DNA of 64,000 bases from Ephydatia muelleri (taxonomy: Eukaryota > Porifera > Demospongiae > Spongillida > Spongillidae): NCBI GenBank assembly GCA_013339895.1, contig JABACO010000133.1, positions 24,842 to 88,841 on the forward strand. Direction: 5' to 3'. The position numbers were made by a program, and so were the translations under genes. Under the pieces are notes generated by a model. It saw only the letters and a program-made list of their open reading frames with translations, was not told the origin of the DNA and did not search any database. Below are positions 36,751-48,800 of the stretch, in pieces. Each line of letters opens with the position of its first letter. Within the stretch, counting starts at the first letter, position 1.

Positions 36751-38963
36751 GTAGGTACATGTACACATACATGATGTTCATTGAACCGCAATTGTACCTG
36801 TACAACATAGCCGATTGTTTATAAAATAAAGCTACAGTACTATACATGTATTGAACATGCTGAGCTATGAACCTTGAGAAAAGCTTTGAACATATGTATG
36901 TCTTATCTTTCACATGCATTTAGTGTACATGTGTACTGTGTAGGGGCTGTTTGGTGTGTCATGTTGTATCCATGCTTGTGTATTGTAATTGCATGACAAC
37001 TGTGCTGTGCTGGTCATTGGTGTGTTGCATGTCCAGCTGCAATGTGTGCATTTGATTAATCTTACTGTGTATAGGTGTCTACAAAATAACGCAAGAAAAT
37101 AAAGTATTGAACTTTCATCGATCAGGATTGAGAGAAAATGTTTATCTCAATCCTGCCGAAAGTTAAACGCTTTTAATTTGTTGTATTCCGTATTGAAACA
37201 CTGTGGCATCCATTCATCCAGATGCGTGTGTGCATATGTGTTGTGACTACGAGTACATGTGTGGTATGCAATAGTGCACGTGTGCATGTACACTGTACAT
37301 GTAGATATGCATGTGAGAAGACTTCATAGTAATGGTGGTCTGTTATTCTAGACAGTACATGTACACTGTAGTTACACCTACATTCACATATACATGTATC
37401 TTGCTGGGGGGTCACATCCATTTCCATTTCCGTCATCTTCTCTCCTCCCTCCCCACCCCCCTCCACTTCCGTCTATCTCCTCGCTTTCAGCATCGTACAG
37501 TGTATGTGTACGTATCAGTTGTTATGTATTCGTACATACATTTGCAGGTATTAGTTTTCAAAGTTGTAACGTATTCTATTATCTATAGTGTGAGTGTGTT
37601 TGTATGTACATGTATGGTGTCCATGTGCTGTGTGTGGTGCCCATGTTTCATAACAGCTGTCCTTTCGTCACTCTTCCTCTTCTGGTCTTACTTCACAAGA
37701 GTTGTGTTCCACACCAATTGACACATGATGCACACAACATGACCTACGTACAATTTAATTATTTATCCTCCCTTTGGCCATTTTTTCCCACTACTTTTGA
37801 TCTATTTCAATGACTTGCAGCTTCCCACAATCACATACCAACACAGAATAGCACAGTATTTACACACATAGAATGGGAGCCTGTACACTGACAAAGATCT
37901 ATAGATGGCCCTCCACCCACACCATGTGATACACCTACAGTGAGGAAAGCCCTTCTGGTGATAAAATCTCATCCCAGAAGAATATCTACTAAAACCAATT
38001 TCATTGTCATGGAACTGCTAATAAAAAATACTTGAAAACACAAACGTTTGCAGGTACTAGTTTTCAAAGTTCTAACATGTACACAATCACATCGACTTTT
38101 ATGTGACCACATATACATGTACATGCTCAATGTTGAAGTACTACGTCCACACACCTGTACTAATTCCCTATGTGCAGATTCATTTTGTCTTATCCCTGCC
38201 CTCTTCTATGTCCAAGCTAATCAGAAAGGTTGCTGGTCATGTAATTGCAGCTTGAAGTGAATGATGTCGGGCCATTCCACATGAAATTGTACTACCCTGA
38301 ATACCTCACCCTCTCATATTGACATCCCACTCTCATATAAATGTAATACTTTCACATAAGATATTAGCCATACACTTGTATGATGTCTCGTTAAATGAAT
38401 GAAACAGGTCACAGAAAAATTAATTATTCAGCAAGTACTTGCTGAATTATTAATTTTTCTGTACCTGTTTCATTTTCAAAAGAAGATAGCTTGAGCCTCG
38501 ACATGTACATGTATCAGTTAGGGCTTTTTGCACAGACATGTAACAAAGGATATTATGGAGTTTAATCAAGAAGAAGTAAAAATACTTTAATAACTGTGCA
38601 TAGGTTAATGGATAATGAATTTGTAATCAGATTTGAAGGTAGCGAAATATAGCATTCTCCCTTTAAATATGGGTAGTTGCTAATATCCCTAAGGCACTTG
38701 CTTGACAGATGTATGGAGAGACGAACCACTGGACTGTAATACAGTGTACCAGTTGAAAGACTCATTTTGAATTCACCTTGTTGTACTTAGTTTGTTTACA
38801 CAGTAACCACCAAGTGTTAATGATGTCATAACAGAGAGACACAAGAGCTATAAGCTAACCAACATTTTGTGTACCCTTGTAAGAACCAAGGGTCTCCCTT
38901 CCAAACTGCATACTTTATCAATGCATCACTTTTGTTCCATACATGCCTATAGCTTGTACCACC
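36751..38963 (+). repeat. Intronic repeated unit, copy 5
   Basis: Collinear with 28315 onward and 21223-23440. It includes damaged hairpin MITE copy 4 (37074-37187), an empty hAT site at about 37380 and an inverted duplication (38398-38475). It is cut at 38964 by the 17-kb nest and resumes at 56062. Confidence 0.75.
38398..38475. repeat. Near-perfect palindrome, 39-base arms
   Basis: The arms run from GAAACAGGTCACAG to CTGTACCTGTTTC around an AAGT/ACTT centre at 38436/38437. The sister copy at about 22866 has only the right half (ACTTGCTGAATAATTAA), so the palindrome arose here by inverted duplication. Confidence 0.8.
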
Positions 38964-39083
38964 CACGGACGTTTGCGGCTGGACAAAAAGTCGATAATTA
39001 GACAATACCGTAATTTACAAAGAGCCAAAACCAAAAGTAATATCATATCTCATTATACTGTTCATGTTTTGCGAACCACAAAT

Positions 39084-41839
39084 CAGGGCCCGCGGAGGGT
39101 ATTATAAAGTGGGGGATTTTTGTACTCAATTAAGTTGTATCGCACCTCCGTGCATGTGGAAGTTATTCATAGAAACGCGCATACAAATACAAGCCAAATG
39201 CATGCACAATAAAATCGATCCTACACATCTATATACCAAAATGTCGCTTTCGATTATCATTTCTAGAGGCGAACTCAGAGGCAACTTCGTCCAAGTCAAT
39301 ATTAGCTGTTCTGTCGCTATGAATCATGAGAGTAGCTAAATTATTATATCTAATTTGATTCATGCTTGAACAAAGACACGTTTTCAGGCGACGAGCGGTA
39401 GAAAAAGATCTTTCACTAACTGCATTAGTAGCTGGATTGACCAAGATCAGTTTAAATACAGTAACAATCTCCAAAATTAGGTCTTTTTCACATTGGTCAA
39501 GGCACTGTAAATTTCGTGGAATGATTGAAATTCTCCACTTAGCATGAGTTTAAAAACAGGTAACTGGGCCTTCAAAAGTCTGACATTCACATCTTCAGCA
39601 TATTTCTCTGACATATACTTTAGTTCATCAGTTACATCAATTCCCGGTTTAAGAGCATTTAGAAGTAATGTTTCCATAATACTGTAGGCCTTAAACCCTG
39701 GCTGGTCGAAACGTTGTCTAATGGCATTTGTTACCAAATCGATTGCTTCATAGTAGACCCTTCGAAAATATTCATCAGCAGATGATGGCTGATGAGATTG
39801 TCCACTTCCTACTTCTAATCTTTTTGGGACATTGCGATGCCTGGGCAGTGAAGGTTCAGGTAGACCATGATTCTTAGCCTGTTTTTTTAACATTCATGAA
39901 ATATGGTCAAACATTTCATCTGATCATGGCTCTAATTACCAAGTTGGCACATTGCTGCCCTTCTACAGATGATAGCAGTGTTTTTTGGAGGGTTTTGGAC
40001 AGGTTATCTGTCTGGATAAGCAATGTGGCACCAAGATTATATCCAAAACAATACTGAAATGACTCCATTTGAGCTTTCACACCAATTATACGAGCCCGCA
40101 TCTCAGTATCCAATCTTTCTTCCAAGCAGATATCCCATTCCAACATCAGGGCTTCATAATTGTCTTTAATCCTTTCAAAGCTTTCTCCTTGAACAGTCCA
40201 CCGAGTAGGACACAGCATTTTTATTCCAGGAGTGTCCATATGAATGTCTGCTTTGATACTATTCAGGATTCCCTCTCTTTTGGGTGAGAATTTAATTAAT
40301 TTATAAATTTCCATTGTTGTATCCAAGGTATCAGATAGTACTTTGCAGCCTTTTATCATATCATGAACCGCTAGACTAAATGCATGCCCATGGCAGTGTG
40401 TTAAATGGGCACTGGGAGCATCAGCTAAGAGCTGTGCAGCAACTCCATTTCTACAGCCTGCCATTGTTCCAGCTCCATCATAACATTTAAATAGACTCAG
40501 ATTCATTCTTAGCAGCACATCCTTGATTACTGAAACTATAGTATCAGAAAAAATATTAGATATATGATAAATTCTTCATGTGCTACCAAGTTGTGATCTA
40601 CATGCCTCAAACAAATTGCTAACTGCTCCTTATTTGAAACATCTGTACATTCGTCTGCCATCAAAGAAAAATATCCATTCTTTCTGATACCTTCTGCTAC
40701 ATCAGAAACAATTCTTAATGCAATAATAGTTATCATTTCATTTTGTATATCACGGGAAAGATATTTGTCATGCCTTTTCAGCCAATCGTGCATACTGGCA
40801 TCATCATTGGCTTTGAGTTTGAAGAGTTGAAAAAAATTTGAATTCTCATCCGTATCTCCTTGGAAAGCAATTCCCTTGCCTTGCCAAAAACTGCACATTT
40901 TCGAATATCTTTCGTAAAATTTGCCGGTTTTTAGCAACTTCTTTTTTATAAACATCAGATAAAGATGACCCAATATCTGCGCATGTCTTTGGTAGAGTAA
41001 CAATGGAATCTATGGCTAGCAGATGGCATGCTGATGTTTGGTGTTGCCGAAATCTTCCGAGCGCCTTTTTCCAGTTACAGTAGCCATCGATAACAAATGC
41101 TGAATCTTTATTTCGGGCAGTTCTTAATTTACCCTCAAATTCTGCTCGCATACACGTATGGCAAAGCACTTTATCATTAGTCTCATCGTAGTGCAGCCAC
41201 GGAAAATCATTGAACCAAGTTCCCTGAAAGGCTCGGTTAAATTTTCCAAACTGCCGCTTTGGAAACTTTATCGTCGTAGGTTGATTTGGTTGAACCGGGA
41301 CCAGGTAGGATGTTGTTGAAAAAGTGTCCTGCAAATGTTTGTCATTGGATAGACTGGTACCGGTATTGCTTGATGTTGAAGTATGGCTTTTCTTGGGTAC
41401 AGGTATGTCGTCTGATAAAGTATTGCCATCCAATACACGGTCAATCTCATCTGAAGTACCGCGTGCTTCATTACTCGAATTAGAAGTTTTCTGCCGATAT
41501 CTTTTGGTTTAAGCATGGTCGGAAGAACGTAGCTATGTTACACTGCTTCTTACAAGGAGGCTCACCCATTGTAGCGGACGGGCCGGGCAATTAGAATTCG
41601 AATCCATCGGTTGGCTATCACAAGCAAAAATATTTCGGAGTTTCCTTCGTCAAGCAAACAATCAAATCACTATAAGATACAAGCGTCAAGCACTGCACAA
41701 GAACAAAAGAACAAAAGCCCGGCTGGATCATGGACGTGTATGCATCCGGAATTATTAATGCATTTAATAAATTAACATTATCGGCCAAAAAAGTGGGGGG
41801 GCAGCTGCCCCCCTTGCCCCCCCAGCTCCGCGGGCCCTG
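39084..41839 (-). mobile_element. hAT element, ZMYM1/DUF4371 type
   Basis: Both ends read CAGGGCCCGCGGAG (inverted). CAAAT occurs on both outer sides, a shorter match than the 8 bp expected. It contains one decayed transposase gene on the minus strand. The right end carries a C-run (GGGGGGGCAGCTGCCCCC). Confidence 0.85.
39229..41516 (-). pseudogene. hAT transposase, TTF-zinc-finger/DUF4371/dimerisation domains, decayed
   Basis: Read on the minus strand it starts MLKPKDIGRK near 41516. A TTF-type zinc finger follows (W-NDFPWLHYDETNDKVLCHTC, then RFRQHQTSACH). Next come a DUF4371 region (GYFSLMADECTDVSNKEQLA), the catalytic middle (CYDGAGTMAG, LTHCHGHAFSLAVHD, CPTRWTVQGES) and the C-terminal dimerisation segment (NPATNAVSERSFSTARRL), ending HFGI-stop at 39229. 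At least five frame changes or stops (near 41480, 40880, 40550, 39910 and 39480) split it. Domain order and length match complete ZMYM1-like transposases, so the decay is mostly point damage. Confidence 0.85.
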
Positions 41840-42304
41840 CAAATCACACTTATTTTGAGACGTTTAGTAAAAATAAATAGCATCTGCAAATGCTGTAACA
41901 TATCCGTAAACAAAACCGTCGACGTGCAAATACAAGCATTATTATCAGTGATATGCGCAGCCCGTTTTCACGCCCATGTGTCTTTGGGCGGGAAAAGAGA
42001 GGGTTACTTTAAGCGTGCGTAGTGGAGGAACCAACCGATAGAAATCGTTTGGCGAGCAATAACGCTCATCAACACACATGGGGAAACACATGTACTACAC
42101 ACAGAACTAGCCACGATTTTTTTAAACCTGTGATCTAAACGTGAGTTTTTTTATGAATTAAAGGGGCAGTATTGTATGGGGATCCACGTAATGAAGATAA
42201 ACCAGTGTATGGCCGCTTCTTGACATAGGCTAGAATAGGAAAAAAGGAGTTCATACAAGTGCAGAGAGTTTGCAGACGATTTGCACTCAGTCTGTGCAAT
42301 TAAC
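41840..42304. other. Part of the outer CAC-ended element, no coding seen
   Basis: Lies between the hAT right end and the P element left end. No domain is recognised on either strand. It presumably belongs to the 5' half of the outer transposon. Confidence 0.5.
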
Positions 42305-44657
42305 CAGAGATCATATATTAGAGGGATTGGAAACGAATTAGTTAACACCAATTAATGCGGACAATGCTCCCAATAACTTTTAAGGATTCTGTTGATACCA
42401 GTATATAGATGTACATGTAGGGAGAGATAATAGTAATAATTTGCAAAAGCAAATATCCAAAACACAAAGAAATACAAATGCAGTTTATCACTGATGTGGA
42501 ATGGGTGGAGGCAATCTCATTCTTTAGCAAGTTCCTTTTAAGGCTCTTTGATTTTTGCACCGTTTTTTTTGTTAGCTGCCTTGTACTTCTCGATCCATGC
42601 GCTTGATAGTGAATATCCTCGTATGGTAATCCACAACTTGATTATCATCTGTAGAAGTGAAGAACTGCATTCTTCATCCCATGAGGCACTGATGATATTC
42701 CAGCATAATAATACATCTTCATTCCTCTCCATCATTTCAGCAGCGTCAAAGTTTATTCCCTCACCTCCAACATGTTTGCGAAATTCAAGCTCCATGGCAT
42801 AAAACAATTCAAAAGTCATGTTATTTACACATAACAACCCCCCGCGATTCAAAGCTGTGAGCCACTAAGCTGATTCAGAGGGTTCTTCAGTTTCATCTGC
42901 TAGCAGGTCTTCGAGGCACAGCACAAGGTCTTGTTTTTGTTTATGGTCACGTGATGACTTAATCTTTTTTTAAAAAGACCTAGGAATGTATCCAGCTGTG
43001 TATCGAAGGGCCTGAATCTCTTCATCTGTTAGCTCGAAAGGTATATGGTGATTAGGGGCATCATTGGTAGAAAGAGTACAATTAGACTTAATAAGATGTA
43101 AAAAAAACTGATGTCCAACATATTGACAGAACATGAGCGATGCTGCTTCCGTGTGAATTGTACTGCTCTTTTGGAGGAATGCTTTCCATGCATCAAGATA
43201 CACCGTAGATGTACGAACTGAATGATACTGTTGCCACATTTTAGCTCTCACTGTAGCATTTGCTTTTGAGGACAAAAATATCGACTTGATACAGGGAGAC
43301 AGAATGTGTTGTAGCTGATTTTGCAATGACTCCACTTCAATCAGGTTTGTGGGAATCCACTTTACTAACATCTTTGCTGTATTTAAAGCTGATATAGCTG
43401 AAGCAGAAGGTATTGCAAAAGCTTTGTCAGCCACCAGTGCATTGATAGCAACACAGATCACCATATCCGAGGAAATAGTTTCTGAAAAAGTTGTATTAAA
43501 AACTACATAACTGCTTTAAAGTTACATTTACCTGGTGGGGTGTGACACAGTGCAAAAAGTTTGTTATGCGACACTGTATATTATAACGTATATTCGAAAA
43601 TAAGCAGCAATATAAGCTGTCTGCGTATTGAACATTATAAGCAAATGCGTATATTGAAATATTGTCAGTTACGTGCGGTTTCTGGTATCTTAGCAAACCT
43701 TTGAATTTCATTAATGTTACACGGTTTGGTGAGCCGCGCACTATCGTAATTTGGGCTTTGACCTTCCGTAAACCAGTCCTCCGCCCCCCCCCCGCCCCCC
43801 ATCCCCACTCCCCCTTTGCATCTGCTTGGTTTATAAAACTTTTCTTCGCACATATAAGTGGTACAACACCAAACACAAATATTCAAACACCATAGTGCCT
43901 TAAGACAGCGGTTCCCAAGTACTAACTTAGTGTGACCTGATAAAGACGAGAATATAATAACATTTGGCGCCAATTGAAATGTCCATACTTACCTCTAGTG
44001 ATGGACTTGTTGGTGCTGACTAACCAAATGCGCACAAAAGAAAAATACATTTTAGTGCCCCCAGCATACTTACCAGTTCGAATAGAAACGCTGCAGAAAA
44101 GCAAAATGAAGGTAGCAAAGCCATTGCGTACTTACCTCAGCAGAATCGACCCGCGCTTGTGATAGCCGAAACCCATAGTCCTTGAGACAGCGGTCCCCAC
44201 GTACTATGTGACCTAATAAAGACGAGAACAATAACATTTGGCATCAATTGACATGGTCATACTTGCCACTGTGTAACTTACCTCAGCAGAATCGGCCGCT
44301 TGTAATAACCGGAGACCAACCCCAATAAAGTGCATTGCACACAAATTGTGAGTCGCTTACCGTATACTAGGCTTGCCTTCAGCAGGTTGATGAGGCTGAT
44401 GTACTGCATCACAAACGCATCCCCAAAATAACACAAACGTGATAAGCAAAGTCACGTACCTTTCCAGGCCATGCACACTCACACAGGAACCCGCCAAAAT
44501 TAGCCATCACGTGCAATGACATACTCTAATTGGTGCACTTTTAAAATTGGTTATAAATAGTAAATAACAACGATAACAGCACTAACCTATTGACAAGTAA
44601 GACTATCACCTATTTCTTGAACTGGCAGAAATCTTCAATGTTACAACATTTACAATA

Positions 44658-45394
44658 GAGGTTGTGCAATGGGTGGAGCGAAGTGACATTATTTGTGTTA
44701 ACCGCCATTTTGAGTGTCAAAAGCAATTGTATGGGCAAGGCTTTTTGTGCAGTTGGATGCAGTAATCGTTTCATTAAAGGTTCGGGCGTTCATTTTCCTC
44801 AAGATGAAGAACGTAAGTCCCAGTGGATAGCAGCAGTGGGGCCGGCGCAAAGATTGGATTCCAAATGAGTACTCGTGGATACACTTCGTTTCGGGGGAAT
44901 AGAGCAACAACCTCCTATCCCCTGATTATGTTCCTTCCTTATTCGAGCACATGAAGAGCCCTTTGAAGAGGAAGCGTGTGCATGATATGAACAGATTCCA
45001 CAAAACATTGGAGGTGATAAAAAGGAAGTTGGTAAAAAAAAAAATTGATGCTGCAGAGTCTTTGCTACAGCTATCGGAACCTGAGGCCAATTATTCCAAT
45101 CTACACTAACAATGCCTCTCTCATACGCAACATACGGGTCTTCAAGCGCACCAACCAACTCCAATTTTACCTTGTAACGCTGTTTGGCAGTGTCATGAAG
45201 CTAATAGTAATACTCAGAGTATTTGGCCGTACTTTCTAGCTGCATTTAATCACACGAAATGGCTCAAACGGTTAGTCAGGAACCTCCAATCACTCTATTA
45301 CGGATAGACACGTGTGTGCTTTTGACACTCAAAATGGCGCTTAGCAAAGGTTGCTATTTATTGATGACGATTTATAATGCTATTGCACAACCTC
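44658..45394 (+). mobile_element. TA-flanked nested element carrying a THAP exon, copy 1
   Basis: The left end GAGGTTGTGCAAT matches the inverted right end ATTGCACAACCTC, with TA on both sides. A second inverted pair inside (CGCCATTTTGAGTGTCAAAA at 44703 and its complement near 45319) gives compound arms. Copy 2 (63487-63933) has the same ends but a shorter middle. Confidence 0.7.
44731..45100 (+). pseudogene. THAP zinc-finger fragment
   Basis: MGKAFCAVGCSNRFIKGSG, then VHFPQDEERKSQWIAAVG, is the start of a THAP domain (C-x3-C, HFP, W-xx-AV). The continuation RRKDWIPNEYSWI...HFVSG is one base out of frame. The second copy (63559) keeps the CSVH that completes the C-x2-H pair. THAP domains are DNA-binding modules of P-type transposases, so this is probably a stranded N-terminal exon of such an element. 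Confidence 0.75.
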
Positions 45395-45603
45395 TATACC
45401 ATGCTTTCCATATCATTATGTACTGTATATCCATTTCAAATTGAACAATAATGGTAAGAATAAAAATGGTACACATTAACATTTCAAAATTGTAATGACA
45501 CACACTTGCACGTACATGTCCACACGCTCGCGGACACACTTGTCCACGCACACGTATAAACACACAACACACAGACGGACACATGCACAGTCGCACGTAC
45601 ACA

Positions 45604-45872
45604 CATGACAGATCGATGTCCACACACACGCATACAGACAGATGTCCACACACACGTATACACAGACAGATGTCCACACACACGCATACAGACAGATGTC
45701 CACACACACGTATACACAGACAGATGTCCACACACACGCATACAGACAGATGTCCACACACATCGTATACACAGACAGATGTCCACACACACGCATATGC
45801 ACAGACACACACACACAGACAGATGTCCCACACAGACAGATGTCCACACACACATATACACACAGGCAGATG
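45604..45872. repeat. Minisatellite, alternating 26/28-bp units
   Basis: About nine units of ACAGACAGATGTCCACACAC are followed alternately by ACGCATAC and ACGTATACAC, giving a ~54-bp dimer period. It lies inside the CACAGTG element. Long Cys/Val or His/Thr open frames over it are artefacts. Confidence 0.9.
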
Positions 45873-48800
45873 TCCATCAGTATCAATTCCGACTTCGGCA
45901 TTGAGCGTGTCAAGTTCGGTTTGTACTGACTGTCGCATGCTAAGTACTAAAGGCAAGCGCCAGCTCCTTAGTAATTAGATGCTTATGAACGCTTATACAG
46001 GAATTGATAACTCGCAGACAAATATACACACAGAATATGTGAAACTTGAATACACACGGTGGTATGATATAAATATACTTACGGGGGTATATTTTGTACA
46101 CTTAATTGTGCCTATATAAACAGTGACGAATTTAACACTTGCGGATTCTTGAATATACGCCGTCTTATATTTCAAATATAGTACTCAGGCGTACATTTTG
46201 GCGTATTCTCAAATATAACCAAAAATATACCGTATCGTATATCTAACTTTTTGCACTGTGTGAGGCGTAACATCAACTGCTGTCTTGGATGAAGAACTAC
46301 GGCGCTTAGGGAGGGGCTTATGCAGTGCATCTTCCTATTGCTCATTATGACCACTTCTGCAATTCCCTCAGGATGGAGCGCGGCAAAATGAATTCACCAC
46401 ACGAAGAGCTTGAGTGTTGGTGGTGAATTCTACAATATTGGGGTTTCATGCACACCTCCTCTTTGACGTTGCAAGCCAAAGAATCGCTCTAAAGGGTCTT
46501 GGCATATTCTTTGGCTTAGGAAAGAATCGACAGAGGGAACTGTGAAAACAAAGCGTACCAACTCGATGAAGAATTTACCTGTATAGTATGTAAAAACAGA
46601 GATCATATAAAAAGGGGTGATGATCATTGATGGACATTTAATTGATCCCAGCAAGGTAATAATATATGTACTTTACTTACAGGTTATTTGTAAGCCATTT
46701 TGAGTCTCATCACTCAGCAGCATTTTGTTCCACTGAACTTTTGAAAAATCTGGTCGCTGCATAACAGAAAGCCTCCAATCCTCCAAATACTTCAGGAAAG
46801 CAGACTCTAACCACTTTATCCAAAAGAAATTTTTTATTTTAAAAAAGGACTGTAATGGTTACTTATAAAGTTAACCTTCAACCGATGATCTTCACCAGAT
46901 GTATAAGGAAGTTGAAAAATCTTCCGGCTCCTGGCTCCATGGTTGTAATTATGAACGTTGAGCGCATCGAAAACTTGTCCATCATTTCAGCAAAGTACGC
47001 TGTCTCAGAAGTATCATCACCACACACTTGTACAAGACCTTTTGATACAGATTCACTCAACACCTGAAGCAATGTTACATTAAATAATTCACATCTGACT
47101 ATATTCTCTGCTTACTTGGGCAGCTAAATCAACCCTCATCTTCGAAAATGAAGTTAGGTTGATGTGTTCCAACTTGAGCTTAGGCAATAGACGAAGTCCT
47201 GCTCCTTGTGCCGTGTCCACATTGTACACCCACTTCAAATGATCCCATGTAATGATCTTGCCTCTGCACTGTATTAATTAAACAGATGCGCATGATCTCT
47301 GCCTACAACATGCATCCTGCATGCATGCAAAAACACGTACCCACATCACCCTGTTATTCCAGCAATTTCGCGCTGTTTTGATCAAATGAGGTGGATCGGA
47401 TAAGAAGTAGACGTATCTCTCATCGCAGTACGAATTGATGGCTCGGTACACAGGACTGGCCTTGTCACCCTGATGCAGCTTCATCAACTTTCGATTAACA
47501 GAGCTCCCATCCATCGTTACTGCAAGTACCTAATTCAGGTGAAAAATTACTGAATGCCCATCGTATAACCAGAGAACTCTGGTATAACTCATGCAGACAC
47601 ATACCTTCAAACCACAATTCTCCACACGTCTAACAGCTTCCCAAAATGGATCATAAAGTTGGTCACCACAGAGTGAGGAACAGGGGAATTGGGCGTAAGG
47701 AAATTGAAGCTTGTTGAACATTCCTCGAATCATGAACACAACCATGGTCTTCGCCAATGGAGGACTGGTATCTTCACTAGCTAGTGAAGCTTCGTATTTT
47801 GCTAGATGATTGTTGATCTCACCCAAGTTAGCGTACCCAATAATTTTACCAGAGTACCGATCAAACACCAAATCTTCTCTCGCATACATCTCATCTATGA
47901 GAACCACAACATACTTCTCTCTTTCAGGACAGATTTCTACATTTGCAGCACTCCTCAACATGAGGTCTGCTTCATAAGAGAACCCAAAAGATGCCTTCAC
48001 GTAGTGAGTGTAATCCCTCAAAGTCCTTTGAGAAGGTAGCTTGATGACACCAGATTCTCGCAATGCTTCATAGGCTGCACCTGACCTGTGATAAAGGTAT
48101 AAATACTTGTATAATTATATGTACATGTGCAAGAGTACTTATGTATGGGGAAACTCACTTGTGCCTGAGAGAGAGACAGAAACGAATCATCAGTGGGTGC
48201 CATCACATAGATTTTGATTTTGCTCGGGATGCTGCCTCAACTTGTTGGTGTCTAAATATGTGTTGAAATGAATCAGGTGGCAACTTCTTAAAGTGTTCTT
48301 CGGCTTCTGGAGAAGCTATGGCATCACTGATGTAGGTCTCTGATTCTTCATCCAGCACCACAGAACATTTCATTATGTCGTCTTCGATTCTCTTCCTTAA
48401 CCTCTCAGCAGTCTTGAGCAGTAAACGGTATGAGTGATGAAGTGTTTCAAGTCGCTCAACTTGCTCAGGCAGTTGAAGAAACCTGCATGGATGATAGACA
48501 TCATTACATTTAATGCCCACCATCAATCACATGTACATGCATGGGTGATCTCTGAACATACACACATAGCTGCTAACAATAACCAACCTATAGTTCACTG
48601 TCGTCCCACTTGAGCCTTCCTCATCACAACCCTTCTTTGTTTGGATGTACAAAGTCGACCGGTATGTAGAGCAAGGTGAGCAACGCATGGCTCGAGCATC
48701 TTGTTGTAATAACAAGGAACAATCCTTATGCCGAATCGTTGGTGTCTGGGGTAGTAGTGTGTCATCAATATATCCAACTCGATCACCTAGATAAAGTTTA

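Larger units (their letters stand above)
43546..46260 (+). mobile_element. CACAGTG-ended element with TGA target duplication, copy 1
   Basis: The left end CACAGTGCAAAAAGTT matches the inverted right end AACTTTTTGCACTGTG. TGA flanks both sides (43543-43545 and 46261-46263). Removing it with one TGA restores the P-transposase frame through V-D-V-T-P-H-T-P-P-G, direct proof of a 3-bp duplication. CAC ends with 3 bp fit the CACTA/EnSpm branch of CMC, or Chapaev3. It contains a diverged tandem duplication (43909 and 44177, GACAGCGGTTCCCAAGTACT-like), a nested THAP element and a minisatellite. No transposase is seen. Copy 2 starts at 59635. Confidence 0.85.

Noticed and set aside
45372-45978. Overlapping open frames of 95-194 codons on both strands
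   Set aside because: They are produced by the alternating 26/28-bp minisatellite inside the CACAGTG element.
43546-46260. True recombination signal sequences at the CACAGTG ends
   Set aside because: No nonamer at 12 or 23 spacing could be seen and the duplication is 3 bp, not 5; kept only as a curiosity in the findings.
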